A stretch of 64,000 nucleotides of DNA from positions 93,458,895-93,522,894 of the forward strand of contig CM035226.1 of NCBI GenBank assembly GCA_020226215.1. Reading direction: 5' to 3'. Below the pieces are notes generated by a model that worked only from the letters and a program-made list of their open reading frames with translations, was not told the origin of the DNA and did no database searches. A program made the translations under genes and the position numbers. Origin of the DNA: Sindora glabra (lineage: Eukaryota; Streptophyta; Magnoliopsida; Fabales; Fabaceae). Positions 49,998 through 61,805 of this stretch are shown piece after piece; the stretch's first letter is position 1; each line of letters opens with the position of its first letter.

Positions 49998-50625
49998 TGG
50001 GTCCAGCATGTATGTTATTGAATCATTAAGAATTGTTATATTTTTGCGTTCCGTGGGCTAAACCCGATGGTCTCAAAGGGATCCTACACTCTGAACCATT
50101 AGTAATGTGTATAATGATAAAAGATATAGCAAGTTTGCCCCAAGTTTTTCACGCGACCTTGTGCTCTGTTTATAACAAAACAAAATAAAAAATTATAATT
50201 TTAGTTCCCAAATATACAAGTTAATTTTATTTGCTCATCCTTTCAACGCAATATTTTATTTTACTCTATCTAATAAACGTTGATAACTATAATCAAACTA
50301 ATAACTAAAAGTTCAGATATGTTGATCCAACAAGACATCAAATCAATTTTGAAAAAAAAAATTGATTATATGATGCTGGCTTATTGTCAAACCAAAGTTT
50401 TTATTTTTTCAATAAATAAGTCACGTAATTCATACCTTTTTTGAAGTAATATATTAATTAGTTTAACTAATTTTCCTTCTTAAAATTGCTAGTTTGAAAT
50501 TTTGTTGAAAATTTATATGCCTATTAAAGTTTTTATCTTAAATTTGATAACCACTGCCTGTTCAAAGCTAACTTATATCTTAATAATATCAAAGCAAATT
50601 ACTCTATTTGGCAGTGTTATATCAC
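49200..50625. other. Intergenic DNA
   Basis: AT-rich without recognised genes. A compound (TC)n(TA)n repeat lies at about 49,963-49,998. Confidence 0.5.
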
Positions 50626-51041
50626 CTGAGTTATGGAATGCTCCTGGTGGCGCTTCTTTAGCTCGGGACTTCAGTTTCACGAAGATATTGTCAGAAATAG
50701 ATTCTATGACACCATTGGATTTTATTGAACACGATTGTCTTCCCACTCATCCAGATGCTCCTTTCGTAAGAGTCAAGGGTAAAAATACGACAAAAATAAT
50801 GAGAGGATTGTATAGAATTTATTGAGAATATATATGAAATATTTTAAAATTTGGGTGGAATAAATACATGTTTTTAGCAGAAAAAAAGTAAGAAAACTTT
50901 TGTAAATTTCCCGATTTGTAGGGTAGCTTCTTATAACTAGCTTTCTTACTGTTTTACAAACTTATCCAGAATGGCAGGATAAGTTTTTTCAAATTTATCA
51001 TGATAACAACAGCGTGGCTAATTGTTTAGCTAAGATTGGCT
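50626..51041 (+). pseudogene. RNase H (RVT_3) remnant of a LINE-type retroelement, sense
   Basis: Plus-strand pieces of an RVT_3 RNase H: PELWNAPGGASLARDFSFTK, then EIDSMTPLDFIEHDC and HPDAPFVR (to about 50,775), and after about 190 non-matching bases WQDKFFQIYHDNNSVANCLAKIG (about 50,968-51,040). These match the E, D and terminal blocks of the domain, while the first Asp strand is missing. The gap between the pieces looks like a small insertion. Confidence 0.6.
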
Positions 51042-52774
51042 GACATCCCAAACTTGCATACTCTTCAATTTAATTCCCTCTCTTAATTGCATTCACTTGC
51101 TTCAGAATAATACTAGAGATTAGCCTCAAATGTAACGGCTCTCCTGCCCTTTTGCTATGGTTCATGCTTCTGTCAAGCTTATTAAGATATTTACTTATAA
51201 TTTTTGTTTCTGTTTAACTGCTAGCTTTGCTCATAGTTTCCGTTTCCCTTTGGCTTTATCTTTTCCCAATTCAAATAAATATATTACTCTCTATCTTTTT
51301 ATCAGTTTATTGTACTTGGAATATTAATTTTGACTATAAAGATATTGAAATATGATTTGAATATTACTATTTTTGCTTGTATAGTAATTTATGTTACTAA
51401 TTCTATAATTAGGTTTAAATAACATACTCAAGATAATTTGATTTAGGAGAATTCTTAGAGATTAGAAAAAATCAATAAATAATGTTAATTATTTTATAAA
51501 TCTATCATCCTATTATAAATTAAATGTTAGTTATTCAAAAAATATAATGTCATAATTGAAATTTAAATCATAGAAAATTGATTATAACATTAATTACAAA
51601 ATTAAATAACTAAAATTAAATTTCAATCATTCAATAATATACTAGAATTAAATACATTAATTTTCTTGCTTATAGGTATTCGATGTTGGTTTGAAAACAT
51701 ATGTTGAATGTGTTAGATATACAATAACAATTGTATATATATCGAGTGGTAACTAATATTAAATGTGTTAAATGGCATTTCTATAGTAATGCTATCATTA
51801 GTTTTGCATCGACATCCTTCAATTCATAAGTTTTTAAAAATTATAAAGAATTTATGAGAATAGGATACTTACTTTTTCTTTCATTTATTGTTTACTATGA
51901 ATTATAATTTTTTATTGTATATATTGATGTACTAATATGTGGAGAAATAAAATTATAAAACACCATTTTTATTAAACTATGTTATTTTAAATTCAATTTA
52001 TTATTTTTTTGGATCAATTTATATAAAAAAACTTCACATAATAATAATAATAATGCTACTATTTCACTTAATAAGTTGAATTGAAAGTAAAATTCGTTAG
52101 TTTATAAAATGATGTTAGCATTATTATCAAATTTAATCGACAATTGCTCTTTTTTACAATTCCCATCTCTCTCTGCTATCACGTGCAAGCCCTGTTCTTT
52201 TGCACACGTCGAGCGAGCTGCTCTGCTACGCGTCCAGCTTGCAGCCACCGTTCGCGACATTTATAATCTTTCTCAACCGTAGAGGGCTATCCATTTCTTT
52301 GCGTGTTGGGTATGTAAAATTGGGTGCACAAGTAGCGCCTAGGGGGCCGTACTTGTGGGGATTTGAATTCGTGTCGACATCGCGGGTTTCTCGCGTAGAT
52401 TATATCATTTTTCTTATTATCAATAATAATTAAATTATTAAATATACATACACTCATTCACGTAAAAATTAAAAATTAAATTTAAAATATAAAAATTTGA
52501 GAAATATTAAATTGAATTAAATTAAAAAAATTATTTTTTTATAAATTATAATTAAAAATAATTTATTTTATTAATTTACCCATTAAATCAAAATTGAGTT
52601 AGATTAAATTCTTTTTATTTTTAAAAGATTATCAAAAAAATTTAAATTAAAAAAAATTAGTCCATGAGCAAGCTCATGCCGATGGACATGCTTACATATT
52701 AGAGCGTAAAAAATGTAAGTTTCAATAATTGAAATAGAGCTCGCTTCACGACGGCAAGCTGCCCGCTTTGCCGT
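51042..52774. other. Intergenic DNA with a GC-richer patch
   Basis: No recognised gene. 52,150-52,410 is clearly less AT-rich than its surroundings and contains CACGTG-like and CGCG-rich stretches. The frame at 52,200-52,433 has no recognisable domain. Confidence 0.4.
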
Positions 52775-55281
52775 AATTTTTTTTGCCCATAATTGTGTCG
52801 AGATAGTTCGTCTTAATCGGCAGAAAACATCATGAATACATGGCTGAATAAAGCTTTGGAAGGTTTGAGAACACCTTCGTCAAGACAAGATTGCTCTGTC
52901 TGGGGAAAGATTGACATGGGATTTATTTGAAGCTGTTCCTTCTTCATTGGCAGAAAACACAAATAATACACAGCTGCAAAAGGCTGCAAAAGTTTGAAAA
53001 CCCCATCATTAAGGCAAGACTACTCCATCTCTGGAAAGCTTGAAATTGAGTTTTTTTTTTTTTTTAACCTTTCTACTTAAATGTATTTCCTATTTTGGTG
53101 CATTTTTTCTAGCGAAAACTAAAGAAAGTAAATTGAGGATTGCAATGCTGCACAGGCTTCGGAAAAGAAGCTAACGAACCCCGTGATGATTTAATTTAAA
53201 TGTTCATTTTTGGTATTTAGAATATTGAACCAAAAGTTTATTAAAACTTTAATTAAATGATTATTTTTCTGCTTCAAAAAAATATTTCCAATAAAACGGA
53301 AAAAAATGGAAAATTTCTTCACCGAACTTACAAAATTTTTTGTTCAAAATGGGAAATTTCTTGTTACTTGTGGTTTAAAAAAAATTTAGGTGCCTTTCAT
53401 GGTGATGCATTCCTTAAAAAAAAAAAGAACTGATTTAAATATTGATTTTTTATCAATTTCATTTTTGATTAAAAGTTTATATTAATTTAGTCCCTATAAA
53501 ATTAAAAAATTTTAAATTTTATTCTTTACATACATAAAATGAAATATTAAATTACTATATAAAATGATTAAAATTTAAGATTATTAATTTTTTAAAATTA
53601 AATTGATATAAAATTTTAGTTAAAGATAGAACTAATAAATTAATAAAAATTCAATGGAAACAAAATAGATTTTAGTAAAAAAAGAAAAAGAAAGGAAAAG
53701 GAAATGTTGACCCATACACCTCAAAAAGCAAACTACTTAAAAATTGGATGAATAATACTCTTCAACAACTTTGCGATGAATATATTAAATCCATTAATGC
53801 TCTCTTGATTTAACCTATATATTAATGTTTCTGTGAATGTATCAACTTGAGTATTGGTAACTCAGCAAGGAATTTAAATAGCTTCATCAAGTTGAGATTT
53901 GGATATGAAGAACGAAGATATGGCATTAGAATATGACGTGCATCTCTGCTTAGGAATCATTATGTACATTCTTGCAAATTTATTTAAGCCATTGAAAATA
54001 GCCGGTGCTTCTGCATATGTTGAGTGACATGACAACTACAATGCACGCAACGGTTTTATCACAAGGCATTCTCACAAATAAACCATAATTAGGCTATAAA
54101 ATTTTTAAAAAATAACATAAAATACAATATAAATTAAACTGCTAAAACTTTATTAAATAATGGAGGATTGAAAGAAAGTCAAAAAATAGTAGTGTGATGC
54201 ATTTAAATAGAGTTCAAATGTGGGTATGGTAAAGCATAGCAAACCAATTTTTATGTGTATCTTTGTTTGCTTTACAGCCTGAAAGGCTTTTGGGACAATC
54301 AATGAACAGCTTGCAGCTATAGCACCAACACTTGAACAGCTATAAAAACAAAATGAGAAGAGAATCATGGAGTTTTTTAATACGTATACTTGAAGAAGCT
54401 AGACGAATATCAATCTCAATTCCAGGAACTCCAAAAGGAAAAGGTGAATATCCTATACTGTCCCGTATCATGCATCGTGTAGTCATTGACTCATATGTTA
54501 GAAAACCTAATTTGCCTTGCTTATTAACAAAATGCTGACTACTTTCTTACTTTGGCTATTTGGCAGAGTAAAAGGTTGCGTGAGGTTCTTGAATTTGTGA
54601 GTACCAAGCAAGATCTTTGTTCTGTAATTGGAATGGTTTTCCCTAGCATTGTAACAGTGGTTAATCCAAGCTTAGATTATGCCACTAGTGTTTAATCCAA
54701 AAGCATAAGCAATGAAACTCTATCCATGCTAGCTAAGACAACCTTGGAACTAAAAGACAATAAGAAGTAGAGGTAGCACAGTTTTCTGGTAACATCCTCC
54801 ATCTGAAATTTCAAAGAAAGCAACCACGTTAGTTTCTTCCTTAACACTGATGTCTCCATGCTATGACACCTGCTTATTACAATAACCAACATATTAAATT
54901 AGATTTTTCATATTCAAAAACAAATTGTTCTAAATAAAAAATTAATGAAAACACGTAGCTTGTTATAGTAAATTGATGTTGAAACTATATTTTTTCTAAT
55001 ATAATACATTGGTTTTTTATTTGAAACCAATCTAGAAAGTAATTAAGATAGTAGTTATTAGGTAACTAAAATGTTATACTCGACCATTATCACTTGAACA
55101 TGGTACCTTGGATATTATATGTCAATTTTCGTACACAATCAACATAGAAAATTGGATAACATCATTTTGCTTTTCAAATAATTTACATAAATGAAGGCGA
55201 GAGTTAAAATGGAAGATAATTTCTAACTTAGCACTAAAGTGTGAAGTGTAGAGTTCTTCAATCTTTCTCGTGAGACTTATT
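52775..55281 (+). repeat. Duplicated segment, copy 2 (with MAP65 fragment)
   Basis: Partner of 19,200-24,257 in the same orientation, roughly 33.5 kb away. It lacks the 2.4-kb insertion. Homology ends at about 55,281, where a tandem array begins. Confidence 0.85.
54278..54790 (+). pseudogene. MAP65 microtubule-associated protein fragment, copy 2
   Basis: Same two exons as copy 1. Exon A (54,278-54,443) follows a TTTACAG acceptor, keeps a GT donor, and encodes the EQLAAIAPTLEQL block followed by a stop. It is about 88 bp shorter than in copy 1: the part that encodes the SLDLNDWKG and DQSDLS blocks is missing. Exon B (54,567 to about 54,790) encodes SKRLREVLEFVSTKQDLC, followed by stops. The intron is only 123 bp and gives the ancestral intron size. 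Both copies are dead, and each carries its own lesions. Confidence 0.8.
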
Positions 55282-55720
55282 ATGCCTTAGAGAGATATTC
55301 TCATTGAAATTTGGTGAAACTTGTGTTAAACTTCTTGTTTTTCCCTAATGGAATTTTACCCCTTCCCGAATTGTAAACAAATGATCATTTTCATTTTTTT
55401 TTACTTTATCTCATCGAATTGTAAACAAATGATCATTATGTCTTAGAGAGATAATCTCATCAAAGTTTAGTAAAACTCGTGTTAAACCTTTTGTTTTTCT
55501 CCCAATGGAGTTTTACCCCTTCTTGAATTGTAAACAAATGATCATTTTCTTTTTTCTTTTTTACTTTATTACATCGATTTGTAAACAAATGATCATTATG
55601 TCTTAAAGAGTCATTCTCATCAAATGATCATGTTAACCTCTTGTTTTTCCCCCAATGGAGTTTTACCCCTTCTCGAATTGTAAATGAATGATCATTTTCA
55701 AGTTTTTTTTTTTACTTTTT
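55282..55720. repeat. Tandem repeat of about 156 bp, three copies
   Basis: Units start at 55,282, 55,438 and 55,598 with ATGxCTTA(G/A)AGAG. Each carries TGGAxTTTTACCCCTTC and GAATTGTAAACAAATGATCA; the latter occurs twice in each of the first two units, so the repeat has inner structure. Confidence 0.9.
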
Positions 55721-55763
55721 CTCTATCTCTCTCATCATTATTACTTGATTTCAGACTTCCTTA

Positions 55764-56170
55764 CAATATTTTATCAAATAATAAACATTTAAAAATTGGA
55801 TATAATCTTAAAAGTTATACAAAAGAAATATAAATAAAAATATCTTGAAAAAGCTATGCAATAAGCATCTCTTGTCATTATTTGGTCAATTTTAGTCTTT
55901 TTTGCAATATTTTATCAATATATAATAAGCAGAAACAACCACAAAAGTTAAACAAAAGAAAATTCAAATAAATGTCTCATAAAAGCCTATTTAATAAGCA
56001 TCTCTTGTAATTGTATAGTTGACTTTGATATTCATTATAACATTTTATCAAACGTATAATAATCATTTAAAACTCAAAAAACAATCACAAAAGTTATACA
56101 AATAAAATAAAAACAAAGATCTCTTAAAAATCTTATGCAAAAAATTGGAGAAATGGAGGAGATATAGATT
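55764..56170. repeat. Tandem repeat of about 140 bp, three copies
   Basis: Units start near 55,764, 55,905 and 56,037 with an ATATTTTATCAA-type block, and share AAAAGTTATACAAA and AATAAGCATCTCTTGT. Unrelated in sequence to the array just before it. Confidence 0.8.
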
Positions 56171-56423
56171 TAGGAAATAGAAGTAACAAAGACAAGTCTT
56201 ATTTTTAGAATCCACTTCATGCTCAATACTAGTTGAAGGAGTATCAATATCTTATTAATATGTGATGGGAGGTAGAATGAGATCTAGAGCTTTGTAAAGG
56301 AAGCCAGATGGTGATAAAGATTTAGTTTGGAAGTCTGAAAATAAATAAAAAGGAGAATGAGAGTGATAATAAAGAAAAAATATTTATTTTTATTTTATAG
56401 CACAAAAATGTTACTACTTACAA

Positions 56424-56770
56424 GACTTTAGACATCAATTATTTTATGTATCAATGTCTAAAGTTTTGTCTAAAGAAAAGATGATTGTTTTTTAAAGAAC
56501 TAATATCTAATGTATTCTCGTATTTTCAAAAATGGCATCATTTGCATGACTTTAGATATTAGTTATTTTAGAAACCAACGTCTAAAGTCTCATTTGAAGA
56601 AAAAAGAATGATTTTTTAAAGAATTGACATCTAAAGTATCCTCATATTTATAAAAATGGTATTGCTTATGTGACTTTTGGCATTAGTTATTTCAAGAACT
56701 AATGTCTAAAGTCTTATAGAAAGAAAAGATGATAATTTTTTTTAAAAAAAAAAATCAACATCTAAATTTG
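56424..56770. repeat. 124-bp tandem repeat with inner stem-loops, three copies
   Basis: Units begin at 56,424, 56,548 and 56,672. Each contains ACTTTAGAC (or a variant), a short AT-rich loop and the complement GTCTAAAGT, so each unit can form a hairpin. Arrays of such units are known from the subterminal regions of plant CACTA transposons. No CACTA end is adjacent; the nearest terminus is at 59,851. Confidence 0.75.
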
Positions 56771-57954
56771 TTACACCCTTAAAATTCTAGAATTTTAATG
56801 TATTTTTGTTATCCGATAATTTTCATATACATGTTGGTAATTAGGAAAGATGTTATGGATAAGTTTAGAAAAGAAATTTATAACTACAAAATAGAATCTT
56901 AATATAAAAATAAGTATGAATAGATTTATTATATGTTAGTGTGAAATTAGAATTGATCTTAGATATGTGAAGGAGATTTAGGGAAGTGTTTACTAAAATC
57001 ACCCTCACTTAAATTATGAAAGGATAAAATTGCCCTTAAGGAATAATAAACCCCTTAAAGGCTTTTCTCTCTCCTATTTTTTTTGCTTATGCTCTTTGGC
57101 ACCCCCTTCTCTTAAACCCCCAAATTTTCATTTTGTTAAAATTTTGTAACAACATGAAATCTCAAGAGTTGTTAACTTATAATCTAATTGGACTAAGGTA
57201 ATGCTGCTATTTTTTTAGTTAGAATTAAAAAAGAAATTAAGGGTTTCGAGATGGAAAGTAGGAACCTAAACCCTTATTTGATTTATGGTGATAAGGAAAA
57301 TCCTTCATCCTAATTAAGCTTCAAATCTCTCCCCCATTCATCTAACTTAGAGGTAAGTAGATAATCTTCTTACCCAAATTTAGTTGAATATGTTATGTTT
57401 GGATTTGTTTGGTGCTTAAGTCTTGAATTCATTGATAAATAAAGTTAGGATATTGATTATGTGATAGAATTATGTTGTCTAAGTTAGAAATATTGATAAT
57501 AGTCCTATGGAGGAATGCATAGTGGCTAGATAATATTACATGTGAGGTTGGAATTAGATTATGCTAGAAAACTTACAATTCTCGAGTTATTTTCTAAAAG
57601 TTCCATATGAGTAGTCAAGCATAGTACTCGAGTACTGCCTTGTTTGTGAACACTATGGTTCAATACTTGAATACTAAGGGGCCCTGACCTAGTGTCTTCA
57701 AATATTAGAGAATGATACTTGAACACTAACTCATTTAATTGGTGGCCTACATTATCAGTACTATACTCAAGTATCTATGCCCTCTATACCCTATCTTCTA
57801 GTACTTAGATACAGGACAAAACTCAAGTACCTTGAAAAACTCATATTAAATTGAATTGTGAATCTAAATGCCATGGTGACACATATTTATATTAAACTTA
57901 ATTGACATGTGAGTTTGGATGATGATTGTTATTCTTGATTAATGTTACGTATGA
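56771..57954. other. Intergenic DNA with clustered CTCGAG/CTTGAG-type motifs
   Basis: No gene. Between 57,610 and 57,840 the motif ACTCGAGTACT and its variants (ACTTGAATACT, ACTTGAACACT, ACTCAAGTAT, ACTCAAGTAC) occurs about every 40-60 bp in otherwise unremarkable DNA. Confidence 0.45.
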
Positions 57955-59471
57955 AATAGTTTATAAATTAATACAAGTGTACACTGTCGTAAACAAGTAA
58001 TAAAATGATAAGTAAAATATCGTTCCCTCGAGGATTGTCCACTAAGTACCAAAATTCATAATCTTAACACTATTTGACAAATCAATTAGTTGGAAATGAA
58101 GTAATTAAATAAAGATTTATGCAAAAAATACTTAAAATAAATATGAATGCAATTGGAGTAAAGATAAATATGAATAAAAGTCCTAGGGATCAAATTTCAC
58201 TTAATAATTTTGGATTGAATCATCTATCTACTCTAATCCAATTTTAACTCCCTTAATTGATAGTCGAGTTTCCCTAAGGTCAAGTAATTCTATAATTAAT
58301 TTCTAATTCACTATATTCCTATGTGAATTAAAATAACTAATCATGCATTAGAATTTATGAAACTCATTAAAATTACATAAACCATATGAATATATTCCTA
58401 TTTTATATGCAATTTACAGTTTTAATTATAAGTTTCATATACATGTATCTCCTTCCAGTCTTAACATGCATATTGAGTTCATTCAAAAGGTGATCAATCA
58501 ATTGAAAGCATTAAGAGCAATAATTAAAACTCAATCTAGGAAAAGAAAATTGAAATTAGTTTCAATAGATTAGAATTTAATCTATTATTATCAAGTTACG
58601 TCATCATCCTAGAAAGATGAAAAATTAGAACATAATGAAATTAAAAATAAACTCAAAATAAAATAAAAACATCATCACATTCATGATACAAACCTAAAAA
58701 TACAATTACTAATGCATGAAAATAGAAATACTATTCATTTATGTAGGAGGTAAAATCTTCCATATAGGATGATAACTTAGCCTTCCATGTAGGAGGCATA
58801 CAATAAGAATTAAAAATGCATGAACTAAACTACTATCTAAGATGAATCAATCCCAAATGAAGTCTACTTTTTGCTATTTATAGATGAGTGTTGGCAAAGA
58901 TTTCACTTGCCTAACCTTCAATCTTGACTATTAGCTAACTAACTTTGATGATTAGCTATCAACCTTAATTCTCGCATCTACTAGTCTTTTGGATTGTAGC
59001 TAACTTTTGAAAATTAGAACGATTGATTCACATTTTCTAGTCAACATGAGAGTTGTAGTGCTGAATGTTAGCTTTAAAACACACTAAGGAACTCCCAAAT
59101 TTGACATCTGTAGCTCTAGTTATGATGAAAATAGTGAACAAAGGTCAGATTCGGCCAGAACTACTATTTTAACTTCTAAGTAACAATTGAGATCCTTAAA
59201 AGCTGAACTGAGTTTTTCTTTAAACATAAAAGTTGTATGATTTTTTTCTTAACTTTTAATCCATATAAAGATGACCCAATCTGATGTCCATAGCTTCAAA
59301 TATGGCTTAAAACTTGAAACAGGGTTGAAATCCAGCATTATCTAAAAAAATCTAATTTCTTTTCAAAGTTACAACTCATCCATAAAATGCAATAGAACTC
59401 ATTAAATTAAGCTTAGATAACATCTAAAAGTGCATCATATAAGAAAAATTAAATATGTAAATATTTTACAT
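57955..59471 (-). mobile_element. LTR-like block, probably from a Ty3-type element, minus strand
   Basis: On the minus strand it begins near 59,471 with TGTAAAATATTTACAT and a CTTATATGATGCACTTTTAG block, and ends near 57,955 with CAATCCTCGAGGGAACGAT and a GACAGTGTACACTTG block. Those two terminal blocks are characteristic of LTRs of several plant Ty3 elements. It has no coding region and no partner LTR in the window, so it may be a solo LTR. The borders are approximate. Confidence 0.4.
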
Positions 59472-59850
59472 ATGAAACAACTTGTTGTAATTGAAGGAAG
59501 ATGCATTGTGAATTGTTTGATGAAATGTTTAATTGAGATGGGGTGGGGAAAATATGAAAGGAATGATGAATTGTGATAGTGTTGAATTGTGATGATGAAA
59601 ACAATACGATGAAATTGAACTATCAACACCAATTCAATTAAAATTGATTATGAATAGATAAACCATCTAGAGGTACAAGGTTAGATATATGAATAGGTAT
59701 GGGTGTTCCGGAGGTATAAAATAGGATATTTGTATTTTTTAAATATGTATGAATTATGATGATTGTTACTTTTGTTGTTTGTGTGAATTATGATGATCGC
59801 TACTTTTTAAAGAGCATGATTATAATTACCAACCAAAAAAATTCAACTTA

Positions 59851-60290
59851 CACTACAAGAAATTAGTCTTTTAGTGATAATAATTCAGTGACATGTAATA
59901 TTCTTGTCACTAAAAATAATGTTTTAGTGACAATATTTTATGCTTGTTGTTGAATCACTAATATTAGCAACAAAATGAATATATTGTCACAAAAAATAAT
60001 AATTTTTAGTGATAATTTTTAATTTTTGTTACTAATAATTATTTTTTATATTCAAAGGCCATAATTTTTAATTTTATAAAAAAGGTAAAAAAATAACATA
60101 CAGTGACAACAAATAAGTATTGTCACAAAAAACTTTCAATGACAACTTAATGTTGTCACAGATCATAGAAATTCTTTTGATAAATAAAAAAAAGTAACAA
60201 ATATTCACAACAAATAAATATTGTCACATAAAACTTTTCCAGTAACAAGTTAATGTAGTCATAGAGTTTTCAACTATTACGTCAGAGATT
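59851..60290. mobile_element. CACTA-type transposon terminus with subterminal repeats
   Basis: Starts with CACTACAAGAAA, the classic CACTA terminal sequence, followed by many short GTGACA/TGTCAC repeats in both orientations up to about 60,250. TTA precedes it and could be half of a 3-bp target duplication. No opposite end (TTTCTTGTAGTG) was found in the window, so it is a lone terminus or a truncated non-autonomous copy. Confidence 0.6.
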
Positions 60291-60359
60291 TTATTTTATT
60301 TTTAAAAAAAAGGAAATTTTTTTGAAGAGTTTTAATTCAAAATATAAAATTAAAAGTTA

Positions 60360-61805
60360 GGTAAACGTTGTCGTTTAAGTTGCTGCTTACAGAGAAACGA
60401 AAAAGAACACATTAAATTTCTATCCTTATCCCATGCAGACCTAAACGACACAATACGCCCCTCTTTCTCCCTTCTTTCTCACTTGGCGCATTGAAACGCC
60501 GATGAAGACTTCTGCTCTCCATCGAGATTTAATCGGATTCTTCGATCCCAGGCCTCTTTGTTGATCTGATTTCGGAGGTGAGTTCTTTTTTAATTCATTT
60601 AATCTTTTGGTGAAAGCTTCAATACTCATTCTTATTAGTGTGCATTGTTCGGGGAAAGTTTTGGAAGTAATTTTTTCATATTTGTTATTTTGTTAATGGA
60701 TTTGGTCTTATTTTTCGAGTTGGGATATCTTTGATTTGACATTATGCTAAATATCAAGTTTTCCGTTGATTTCTCCTTTTGTACAAATTTTAATTATAAA
60801 TTTACCCATCTTGTGATTTCTGAATCAGTACGTATGTTAGTTGATTTTGTATGTATCATCTGAAAGAATTTTTGGGAAGAAATATAATAATCATAGTACA
60901 AGGAGTTCATCTAGAAGGGGTAAAGCATTTTGCCATTATGAATTTCTGTTTGTCTCAGAATCTAATTATTGTGGATGGGTGTTTGCACGTTATGCTTCCT
61001 GTAATTCATGGCCTTATGGAGTGTATGTTAGAACCAATATTATCCAATCTAATTAGTGATTTAAATTTGATTAATGCTCTTTATGATTGAAGTACAGATG
61101 TCGCTAACACACTGATCAATCAATTATTAGAATATAAAAACAATAAAAATAATAATTAGGCCAGGTTGTGAGTGTAGCTTTGGTTGTTAATGCTTTTAGC
61201 ACATCCAAGTTCATCTCTGTCATCTTGGGGAGTCAGAAACATGGCTAATGTATTATTGTAATAGTGTGTTGAAATCTTCCCTTTTCTTTAAATTTCCGGT
61301 GGAGGAAGGGGAGGGCCAAGTCGCACCACAAACTGGAACGAAGCAAAGGCCATGGTAATGGAGATAGGATAGTCCAAGAATAATATGTGCCTATGTTACC
61401 CTGTTGGGATTCCTAATTAATTGAGGGCATTTTCTTTCACGTGTTTAACATGGCACTTTTAAGATAGCCTTCATTATTTGGTTTTAGTTTCCTTTCGCCT
61501 CACCAAATTTAGGTTGCCATACATATGTGCTTGTGTCAGAGATCAGTGGTAGATCAGAAGAGCACGTGATATCTCATAAATTATATACATCTCTGGTTCT
61601 CCTTCTATAATATTGGCATGCAAGAAGGTTGAAAAGTGGAAACTTATGACCTTGTCGAAATCTTCTTTTAAGTACTTGGCCAAACTTCCAAACTTGATTT
61701 TACTCTGTGTGTTCTTGAAATTTAAATCTCTATGATTAGTGATGTATGTTAATTTGATTAATGCTCTCTATTATAGATCCAAGAGTGTGAGCTCATTATT
61801 AAAAA
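60360..61805 (+). other. Possible 5' leader exon and intergenic DNA
   Basis: 60,360-60,580 is less AT-rich, pyrimidine-rich and ends GGAG|GTGAGTTC, a good splice donor, which makes it look like a 5' untranslated exon of a plus-strand gene. No matching coding exon was found downstream to 61,800. The overlapping frames at 60,841-61,090 show no known domain. The call is weak. Confidence 0.3.

Noticed and set aside
60441..60629. 62-codon minus-strand ORF with a Lys/Arg-rich sequence
   Set aside because: Overlaps the plus-strand leader-like segment and has no domain or start context.
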